DNA from: Pseudomonadota bacterium
GTDB lineage: Bacteria > Pseudomonadota > Alphaproteobacteria > Rhizobiales > Beijerinckiaceae
NCBI GenBank assembly: GCA_023386155.1
Contig: JAEWKH010000086.1
Coordinates: 1 to 9,904, forward strand
DNA length: 9,904 nt
Direction: 5' to 3'
In this document: positions 1-9,904 of the stretch, piece by piece
How the letters are laid out: each line of letters begins with the position of its first letter
Position numbering within the stretch: the first letter of the stretch is position 1
Translations under genes and position numbers: made by a program
The notes under the pieces: model-generated
What the model was told of the DNA's origin: nothing
What the model saw: the letters and a program-made list of their open reading frames with translations, nothing else
Databases searched by the model: none

Positions 1-1122
1 CTCTCCCTGGAGCGAATGAGCGGGATCGAAGAGATCGATGCCGCGAGCGCAACCCTCACCGCCCTGGCCGGAACTCCGCTCGCAACCGTGCAGCAGGCGG
101 CCGACGAGGCAGGCTTCCTCTGCGGGATCGATCTTGGGGCGCGCGGGACCTGTACGATCGGCGGCAACCTCGCGACCAATGCGGGCGGCAACCAGGTGGT
201 CCGCTACGGCATGGCACGACGCAACACGCTCGGCCTCGAGGCTGTCCTCGCGGACGGCACCGTGGTTCGCTCGCTCAACAAGATGCTGAAGAACAATGCG
301 GGATACGATTGGACGCAACTCTTCATCGGCAGCGAGGGAACGCTTGGCGTCATCACGCGAGCCGTGATCGGCCTGCATCCCAAGCCCCAGGGTCTTCAGA
401 CCGCTCTCTGCGCCGTCGGCAGCTTCGAGGATGCACTCGTCGTGCTGCGCCGGTTCCAGCAGACCCAACCGGGACGCCTGCTGGTCTTCGAGGCCATGTG
501 GCGGGAATTCATGACCGTCGCCACCAGGATCTGCGGCCTGCCGCCCGCCTTCGAGGCCGAGCACGACGTGACGCTGCTGATCGAGGCCGATATGGGGGCA
601 GACCCGGCAGGAACGGAAGCCTTCTCCCACCTTCTCGGCGAGTTCTACGAGCAGGGTCTCATCAGGGATGCCGTGGTCGCCCAATCCCGGGCCGACAGAA
701 ACCGCTTCTGGGCCTATCGGGAGACACCCTACGAGTATGGCCGCTTCCTGCCCGACGAGATCCGTTTCGATGTCAGCGTGCCCCTGAACCGCATGACGGA
801 AGCGGTCGATCATTTGCGCCGGGAAATGCCCAAGCAATGGCCGGAAGCCGTCTATGTCGTCTTCGGACATGTGGCCGACAGCAACATCCACATCAACGTG
901 GCCATCCGCGACATGACCGATGCCGTCAAGAAGGGCGTTCAGGGTCTCGTCTACGATCTGGTCTCGAGGCTCGGCGGGTCCATCTCCGCCGAACATGGGA
1001 TCGGCCGCATCAAGCGCCCCTATCTGGCCTTGAGCCGGACGGAGAGCGAACTCGCCTTGATGGCCAAGGTGAAGCAGACGCTCGACCCGGCGGGCATCCT
1101 CAATCCGGGGCGCGTGCTCTGA
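1..1122 (+). CDS. FAD-linked oxidase / D-2-hydroxy-acid dehydrogenase, GlcD type (5' partial)
   Basis: The reading frame is open to the window edge and enters with Leu-Ser-Leu-Glu-Arg before the first ATG at 16. The protein therefore starts upstream, and I judge about 100 residues to be missing relative to the usual 460-480. Counting from that ATG, residues 1-125 are the second half of a FAD_binding_4 (PCMH) domain, with GGNLATNAGGNQVVRYG at 49-65 and the SEGTLGVIT motif at 106-114. Residues 130-368 are a FAD-oxidase C domain. GHVADSNIHIN (284-294) and SAEHGIG (324-330) supply the His, His and Glu that bind a divalent metal in the D-lactate / D-2-hydroxyglutarate dehydrogenase family. The protein ends with the usual family tail, LDPAGILNPGRVL. 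It should oxidise a D-2-hydroxy acid to the 2-oxo acid using FAD, in the cytoplasm or at the membrane. The exact substrate cannot be read from sequence. The dehydrogenase gene 30 bp downstream suggests a shared operon for sugar acids. Confidence 0.93.
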   Translation, partial: LSLERMSGIEEIDAASATLTALAGTPLATVQQAADEAGFLCGIDLGARGTCTIGGNLATNAGGNQVVRYGMARRNTLGLEAVLADGTVVRSLNKMLKNNAGYDWTQLFIGSEGTLGVITRAVIGLHPKPQGLQTALCAVGSFEDALVVLRRFQQTQPGRLLVFEAMWREFMTVATRICGLPPAFEAEHDVTLLIEADMGADPAGTEAFSHLLGEFYEQGLIRDAVVAQSRADRNRFWAYRETPYEYGRFLPDEIRFDVSVPLNRMTEAVDHLRREMPKQWPEAVYVVFGHVADSNIHINVAIRDMTDAVKKGVQGLVYDLVSRLGGSISAEHGIGRIKRPYLALSRTESELALMAKVKQTLDPAGILNPGRVL

Positions 1123-1152
1123 GGACGGGCTTGGCTCAATCGGGATCCGGAA

Positions 1153-1929
1153 ATGAACGTGAACATGGCGAACCTCTTCGATCTTTCCGGCCGCATCGCC
1201 CTGGTGACGGGGTCGAGCGCGGGCATCGGCCTTGCTCTCGCACGCGGTCTCTGCCGGGCCGGCGCGCACGTGGTTCTGAACGGCCGGCAGCCGGACCGAG
1301 TCGCCCATGCGGCGCGGACGCTGCGCGATGAAGGCTCGTCGGTATCGGAAATGCCCTTCGATGTGACCGACAGCACCGCCGTCAGGGCTGCGATCGACCG
1401 GATCGAAGACGCCATCGGGCCGATCGATATCCTGGTCAACAATGCGGGCATGCAGCGCCGCGGCCCGCTCGAGGACTATCCCGAGGAAACCTGGCACGAG
1501 CTGATGGCCGCGAATGTCGACAGCGTCTTCTATGCGAGCCAGGCGGTCGCCCGGAAGATGATCCCGCGCGGGCGGGGGAAGATCATCAACATCTGCTCGG
1601 TTCAGAGCGAACTCGGACGTCCGTCGATTGCGCCCTATACGGCAACGAAGGGGGCCGTGAAGATGCTGACGAAGGGCATGGCGATCGATTGGGGCAAGCA
1701 CGGCCTTCAGGTCAACGGCATCGGGCCGGGCTACTTCAAGACGGAGCTCAATCGCGCCCTCGTCGACGACAAGGCCTTTTCCGACTGGCTCATCGCCCGC
1801 ACCCCTTCCCGCCGCTGGGGCGAACTGGACGATCTTCTCGGTGCGGCAATCTTCCTCGCCTCGGATGCCTCCAATTTCGTCAACGGGCAGGTCATCTATG
1901 TCGATGGAGGCGTCACCGCCTCCCTCTGA
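1153..1929 (+). CDS. SDR-family oxidoreductase, gluconate 5-dehydrogenase-like
   Basis: This 258-residue protein is a classical short-chain dehydrogenase. It has the cofactor motif TGSSAGIG (19-26), NNAG (96-99), Asn121, Ser149 and the catalytic YTATK with Tyr162 and Lys166, and it ends with the SDR tail FVNGQVIYVDGG. The start 'ANLFDLSGRIALVTG' and the IGPGYFKTEL segment (190-199) resemble gluconate 5-dehydrogenases (Gno/IdnO), which interconvert D-gluconate and 5-keto-D-gluconate with NADP(H). I place it there by family resemblance only; other polyol or sugar-acid SDRs look similar. The ATG at 1153 has a GGGA at 1142-1145 at good spacing. An alternative in-frame ATG at 1165 would give the more common family N-terminus MANLFDL and uses GGAA at 1149-1152. 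The gene lies 30 bp after the FAD dehydrogenase, which suggests co-transcription. Confidence 0.9.
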   Translation: MNVNMANLFDLSGRIALVTGSSAGIGLALARGLCRAGAHVVLNGRQPDRVAHAARTLRDEGSSVSEMPFDVTDSTAVRAAIDRIEDAIGPIDILVNNAGMQRRGPLEDYPEETWHELMAANVDSVFYASQAVARKMIPRGRGKIINICSVQSELGRPSIAPYTATKGAVKMLTKGMAIDWGKHGLQVNGIGPGYFKTELNRALVDDKAFSDWLIARTPSRRWGELDDLLGAAIFLASDASNFVNGQVIYVDGGVTASL

Positions 1930-1982
1930 ATCCGCCTCGAAACCCGTCCTTAAGGGTTGCCGCCATAAATTGGCATTCGTGG

Positions 1983-2011
1983 TTGCCATATCCGCCCAGG
2001 GCGGATAGCAA
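1983..2011. terminator. Strong GC-rich hairpin after the SDR gene, possible terminator
   Basis: The stem TATCCGCC (1989-1996) pairs perfectly with GGCGGATA (2000-2007) around a 3-base loop. It is extended by TTGC (1983-1986) with GCAA (2008-2011) across a 2-base bulge. It sits 54 bp after the SDR stop codon and before the next gene, where an operon end is expected. There is no T-run after it, so it could instead be a Rho-independent-like pause, an mRNA-stabilising structure, or an operator for the small gene that follows. Confidence 0.45.
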
Positions 2012-2041
2012 CGGCACCTGTGATTTGCCGGAAAGCGACTT

Positions 2042-2046
2042 GGGAG
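2042..2046 (+). promoter_or_regulatory. Ribosome binding site of the 77-codon gene
   Basis: GGGAG, extended by A at 2047, stands 7 bases before the ATG at 2054. This is close to the ideal Shine-Dalgarno match and spacing. It is the best argument that the short reading frame at 2054 is a translated gene rather than chance. Confidence 0.7.
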
Positions 2047-2053
2047 ATAGCTC

Positions 2054-2287
2054 ATGCCCCACGGAGCGTACTGCGTTGCATTCAAGCACAACCGTTGGAC
2101 CGTGACTCGATCCGGTCGGGATCTCGGATCATTCTATTTTCGCGCAAAAGCTTTGAAATTTGCCGTCGAGTCGGCCTGCTGGTCGTCCGTGACGAACAAT
2201 CCGGCCGTCGTCTTCGTCCTGGACCGGACCGGCGACTTCTATACCGCCTGGAGCGGCCACAGGGACAGCCTCTGCGCCGAGTTATGA
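2054..2287 (+). CDS. Small DUF2188-like hypothetical protein (77 aa)
   Basis: This is a short cytoplasmic protein without signal peptide or membrane segment. The layout is a beta strand (YCVAFKHNRWTVTRSG), a turn, a helix (FRAKALKFAVESACWSS) and a second strand region (PAVVFVLDRTGDFYTAW). It resembles the small DUF2188 fold, in which a 'W.V...G' strand, an alanine-rich helix and a final strand follow one another. That resemblance is my judgement from pattern, not a search result. A near-perfect ribosome binding site precedes the ATG. Another + frame (2020-2460) overlaps it but has no such site and an arginine-rich, shadow-like composition. The gene stands alone between a hairpin and a convergent kinase gene. 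Function is unknown. Confidence 0.72.
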   Translation: MPHGAYCVAFKHNRWTVTRSGRDLGSFYFRAKALKFAVESACWSSVTNNPAVVFVLDRTGDFYTAWSGHRDSLCAEL

Positions 2288-2300
2288 TCCTGCCTGACGA

Positions 2301-2330
2301 GGATAGTCGGGAGGGCTCTCGCGGCTATCC
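2301..2330. terminator. Hairpin between convergent genes, possible bidirectional terminator
   Basis: GGATAG (2301-2306) pairs with CTATCC (2325-2330), and inside it CGGGA (2308-2312) pairs with TCTCG (2317-2321), allowing one G-T pair, around a 4-base loop. It lies in the 67-bp gap between the small + strand gene and the end of the - strand kinase gene, where transcription from both sides must stop. No T-run is visible on either strand, so termination is inferred from position and structure only. Confidence 0.45.
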
Positions 2331-2354
2331 CCCACGCGCAGAATTGCGGTCTCC

Positions 2355-4462
2355 CTATGCAACGGCCGCAGCCTTCCGGACCGCCCCAGTGTCGAACCCC
2401 GCCCTCTGCGGCAGCTTCATCAGCGACTGGATTTTCTCCGCGAGGTCCGTCGCCCGGTAAGGCTTGTAGAGGAGGTTTAGGTCCTCGAGCTTGTCGTCGC
2501 CGTCGAAATATCCCGTGGTCAGGAGTACCTGGATCTCCGGCTGCTCCCGCTGAATGAGCCTTGCCAGGTCTATGCCGCTGAGCTCACCCGGCATCCGGAC
2601 ATCGGAAAGGACCAGCGCGACATCGTTTCTTGACCTCAGAAGCCGAGCGGCTTCGTCTCCGGTTTCGGCCTCCAGCACCTCGAAGCCGAGGGAATGAAGG
2701 GTCGAGAGCGCGACCTGACGAACGGCCGGGTTGTCCTCGACCACGAGCACCGTGCGCCCTTCGCCGAAAGGATGGGCCACGGACGGCTGGCTGTTCGACG
2801 CGCTTTCTGCCATCTCGTGGGAACGCGGAAGGAAGATGCGGATCGTCGTGCCGGCGCTCGGTGCGCTCTCGACCTCCACATGGCCATGGCATTGCTGGAC
2901 GAAACCATAGACCATGCTGAGGCCCAGGCCGGTGCCCTTGCCGCTTTCCTTGGTGGTGAAGAAGGGCTCGAAGACTTTCTCCAGCACCTCGGGCGGCATG
3001 CCCACACCCGTATCGCTCACGGAGATGACGACGAATTCGCCGCCAGGACAGGAGGACTTTCCCTCCTCCACCACCTGATTTTCGACACCGATCGTCAGGT
3101 CACCGCCATCGGGCATCGCATCGCGGGCATTGACCGCGAGATTCAGGAGCGCCGCCTCGAACTGGGCACGGTCGACCTGGACCGGCCATATGGCGTCACC
3201 GGAGCGGAAACTCGCGTTGATGTGCTCGCCGAGCGTCCTGCGCATCAGCTCCAGAAGGCTCGGCATCAGGCTCGTGACATCGATCGTCGAAACGTGCAGG
3301 GGCTGACGCCGTGAGAAGGTCAGGAGCCTGTAGGTGAGGTCGGCGCAGTGCTGGGCGCTCTCCAGCGCCATGCGCACCCGTCGCTCGGCCTTCTCGTTGC
3401 CGTGGATGGATTTCTTCAAGAGGTCGAGATTGCCGATCACGACGCTCAGCATGTTGTTGAAGTCATGCGCGATCCCGCCTGTGAGGCGGCCGACCGCCTC
3501 GAGCTTGCTGGCGTGGAGCAGGTTCTGCTCCATCTGCTTGCTCTCGGTGATGTCGAACCACATGCCGAAGAACTCGCGGGGACGGCCATCCTCATCCCGC
3601 ATGAGGACCGTCTGGTCGAGGAAGTGCCTTTCGACATCATCGGCACAGCGCCAGCGATACTCGAGATTGACGGATCCCTCGTCATCCAGCCGCTTCAGCT
3701 GGGTCAGGACACGCTCCTGATCGTCCGGATTGATCCGGGACGACCAGAAATCCGGCTCTCCAAGGAAGGCTTCCGGGGCAAAACCCGTGATGCGCTCGAT
3801 GCTCTCGTTGGTGAAATGGAGGCGCCGGTCATCCTCCTCGACGGAGGCCGTGTAAAGCGCGATCGGCAGGGCCTGTAGAACGATCGACTGATGCTCCTCG
3901 CGGCGCCGCAGGGCCTGCTCTGCCTTCAGCTTCTCGCTGCGGACGTGAAGGTTGTCCATCAGCAGGCGGCGCTCCTGCTCCGCCTGCCGGCGGATCTCCT
4001 CCGTCTTGCGGTAAAGGTCGACGAAGATGTCGACCTTCGACTTGAGGATCAGGGGCTCGATGGGCTTGAAGACGTAGTCGACGGCACCCGCCGAGTATCC
4101 CTTGAAGACATGCATGTCGTCCTTGTTGAACGCCGTCAGAAACAGGATCGGCACGCGGGACGAGCGCGGCCTGTTCCTGATCAGGCTCGCAACCTCATAT
4201 CCGTCGAGCCGGGGCATCTGCACGTCGAGGAGGATGGCCGCGAAGTCGTCCATCAGGACATGACGCAAGGCTCCCTCACCGGAATCGGCGGTGACGATCT
4301 CCACGCCGGGGGACCGGAGCACCTCCTGAACGGCGATCAGGTTTCTCGGATCGTCATCGACCACCAGGATCTTGGCCGGGATCGGATCCGACAGTGGGCG
4401 GGCCGAGACCAGATGGAAGTCATCCGGCCTCGGGCCCGTTTCCCCTCGCCTCACGTTGTCCG

Positions 4463-4466
<4 letters not shown>
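2355..4466 (-). CDS. Hybrid sensor histidine kinase, REC-PAS-HisKA-HATPase-REC (703 aa)
   Basis: This is a cytoplasmic two-component hybrid kinase with no membrane segment. The domains are: receiver at 33-150 (acidic pocket D37-D39, phospho-acceptor D81, T111, K134 in FKP); a coiled linker 150-195; PAS at 196-308; HisKA with the phospho-histidine H334 in GGIAHDFNN; HATPase at 430-548 (NLAVNARDAM, DTGVGM, FEPFFTTK, GTGLGLS); and a C-terminal receiver at 572-685 (E577/D578, D622, T650/T651, K668 in YKP). All catalytic residues are present. I start the gene at the ATG at 4466, because it overlaps the stop of the upstream kinase as ATGA and the protein then opens shortly before the receiver. The frame stays open to 4619, but those extra 51 residues would lie inside the upstream gene and are low-complexity. 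The overlap implies translational coupling. The N-terminal receiver is a natural acceptor for phosphate from the upstream kinase, and the PAS domain senses an unknown signal. No Hpt or DNA-binding domain is present, so a further partner is needed. Confidence 0.93.
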
Positions 4467-9310
<4,844 letters not shown>

Positions 9311-9592
9311 GGATGAGTGCTTTCCAACGCTCCCCTTGCGCCGAACTGCGGCGGGGAGTCTCCTGACTTTGCGAGGGTTCGGCCCGCCGGCGAGCCGGTG
9401 GTCCGCAGGGGCCGGTCAGCTCGACAGCTGAACGGGCCTGCCTAGTGTCGGGAGCAGGTACGACATGCGGCGTAGGACGAAGCCGACAGTTGTAGGCGAA
9501 GGACTGCTGCGCCTCGCTTCGCTGTGGCGGCCAAGCGACCGACCGGCGCGGGAATACACCGCCCGCGTGCAGGCGACAAGGGAAGGGATGGG
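9311..9592. other. Non-coding stretch between the kinase start and ffs, with hairpins and short repeats
   Basis: I see no convincing gene in these 282 bases; reading frames that cross them on the - strand are arginine-rich shadows. They hold a hairpin with 7-bp stem CCGCCGG/CCGGTGG (9384-9390 with 9395-9401), a second with stem TCAGCT/AGCTGA and loop CGAC (9416-9431), a third with stem CGCGGG/CCCGCG (9547-9552 with 9562-9567), and two direct repeats of GTAGG-CGAAG type at 9472 and 9492. The stretch is the likely leader and promoter region of the kinase operon and contains the 3' flank of ffs. A 16-codon frame at 9466-9416 on the - strand (starts MSYLLPTLG) is too short to support. Confidence 0.6.
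9547..9567 (-). terminator. Hairpin downstream of ffs, possible terminator
   Basis: CGCGGG and CCCGCG form a perfect 6-bp GC stem around a 9-base loop. It begins 26 bases past the inferred 3' end of the SRP RNA in the direction of its transcription. No T-run follows, so it is only a weak terminator candidate. Confidence 0.3.
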
Positions 9593-9688
9593 TGACGAGC
9601 CTTACCCCCGGCACTGGCTCCACAGTTAGGGCTGCTTGGTTCCCCACCTGACCCGGTTGGCCGCTTCACCATGCGGGGAGGCCCGTCG
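9593..9688 (-). ncRNA. ffs: Signal recognition particle RNA (4.5S, small bacterial type)
   Basis: On the - strand the segment 9653-9630 reads GGTCAGGT, then GGGGAACC, then AAGCAGCC. This is the universal domain IV of SRP RNA with its GGAA tetraloop at 9643-9640. Relative to E. coli, the two pairs closing the loop are flipped from CC/GG to GG/CC, a compensated change that keeps the hairpin. The outer helix pairs GACGGGCCT (9687-9679) with AGGCTCGTC (9602-9594), nine pairs with one G-U. The next helix pairs CCCCG with CGGGG. The total of about 95 bases fits the 4.5S type. The RNA binds Ffh and directs nascent membrane proteins to FtsY. The ends are inferred from the terminal helix and the -10 box upstream, and may be off by a few bases. 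It lies divergent to dnaX. Confidence 0.9.
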
Positions 9689-9694
9689 GGGGCG

Positions 9695-9700
9695 ATTGTA
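9695..9700 (-). promoter_or_regulatory. -10 box of the ffs promoter
   Basis: The - strand reads TACAAT, a good sigma-70 -10 hexamer. It ends 7 bases before position 9687, where the outer helix of the SRP RNA begins, exactly where transcription should start. No good -35 match is seen 16-18 bases upstream. Confidence 0.6.
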
Positions 9701-9738
9701 GGCGAGGCGCCCCGATGAGTTCGCAGGAAGGGCGCCTT

Positions 9739-9744
9739 TAGAAT
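9739..9744 (+). promoter_or_regulatory. -10 box of the dnaX promoter
   Basis: TAGAAT ends 7 bases before the dnaX ATG, so transcription would begin at or next to the start codon. No Shine-Dalgarno sequence lies at working distance; AGGAAGGG at 9725-9732 ends 19 bases from the ATG. A clear -35 is not visible. Confidence 0.45.
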
Positions 9745-9751
9745 CGCCGCG

Positions 9752-9904
9752 ATGTCCTACCTCGTGCTAGCCCGCAAGTACCGGCCGAAGAGCTTCGGCC
9801 AGATGGTGGGCCAGGACCACGTGGTGCAGGCGCTGTCCAACGCCCTGCAGCAGCAGCGGCTGCACCATGCCTACCTGTTCACGGGCACCCGAGGCGTCGG
9901 CAAG
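9752..9904 (+). CDS. dnaX: DNA polymerase III subunit gamma/tau (3' truncated by window end)
   Basis: The 51 visible residues begin MSYLVLARKYRPKSF, continue with MVGQDHVVQAL and HHAYLFTGTRG, and end with GVGK, the Walker A loop (GTRGVGK, 45-51) cut at the window edge. This is the unmistakable N-terminus of the clamp-loader ATPase DnaX, which loads the beta sliding clamp and ties the polymerases and helicase together at the fork. The wording is of beta/gammaproteobacterial type, closest in my judgement to Burkholderiales. Alphaproteobacterial DnaX typically has 'AYILTGVRGVGK' and a longer N-terminus. The ATG at 9752 begins exactly at the conserved MSY start. It is divergent from ffs. In many bacteria the SRP RNA gene is a neighbour of dnaX, which supports both calls. 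Confidence 0.94.
   Translation, partial: MSYLVLARKYRPKSFGQMVGQDHVVQALSNALQQQRLHHAYLFTGTRGVGK

Noticed and set aside
1971..1988. TGGCA-N8-TGCCA inverted repeat as a regulator operator
   Set aside because: Five-base arms are easily found by chance in this base composition, the right arm overlaps the foot of the hairpin at 1983-2011, and no cognate regulator is in view.
9416..9466. A 16-codon leader peptide on the - strand (MSYLLPTLG...)
   Set aside because: There is no convincing ribosome binding site and no run of regulatory codons. The similarity of its first four residues to DnaX is probably chance.

Overview
The window is GC-rich and gene-dense, and it reads as two pieces joined inside one gene. 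From the left end to about position 8150-8230 the genes look like those of an alphaproteobacterium of the Hyphomicrobiales, perhaps near Methylobacterium or Microvirga. This is an inference from protein style. From about 8230 to the right end the DNA looks betaproteobacterial, probably Burkholderiales. The best evidence is the last feature, the start of dnaX, whose N-terminus (MSYLVLARKYRP, then HHAYLFTGTRGVGK) is of beta/gammaproteobacterial type and unlike alphaproteobacterial DnaX. The switch falls inside a run of near-identical 276-bp HAMP repeats. It may be a misassembly or a real recombination, and this is the main observation of the window.

Left block (1-2287, + strand). The 3' part of a GlcD-type FAD-linked D-2-hydroxy-acid dehydrogenase is followed after 30 bp by a short-chain dehydrogenase of the gluconate 5-dehydrogenase type. 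Together they suggest a sugar-acid or hydroxy-acid catabolic operon. A strong hairpin follows, then a 77-codon gene with an excellent ribosome binding site and a DUF2188-like look.

Central block (2355-9310, - strand). Two large hybrid histidine kinases form an operon with a 4-base ATGA stop/start overlap. The first has 1615 residues and is apparently cytoplasmic: a poly-HAMP array, GAF, coiled coil, HisKA, HATPase and three receiver domains. The second has 703 residues: receiver, PAS, HisKA, HATPase, receiver. Neither has a visible Hpt or DNA-binding output domain, so phosphate or a regulatory signal must pass to partners outside the window. Convergent genes meet at a hairpin near 2301-2330.

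Right block (9311-9904). A roughly 280-bp leader or intergenic stretch carries hairpins and short direct repeats. It is followed by the 4.5S signal recognition particle RNA gene (ffs) on the - strand, then divergently by dnaX on the + strand, cut off by the window end at its Walker A motif. Both divergent genes have recognisable -10 boxes, and dnaX looks leaderless.
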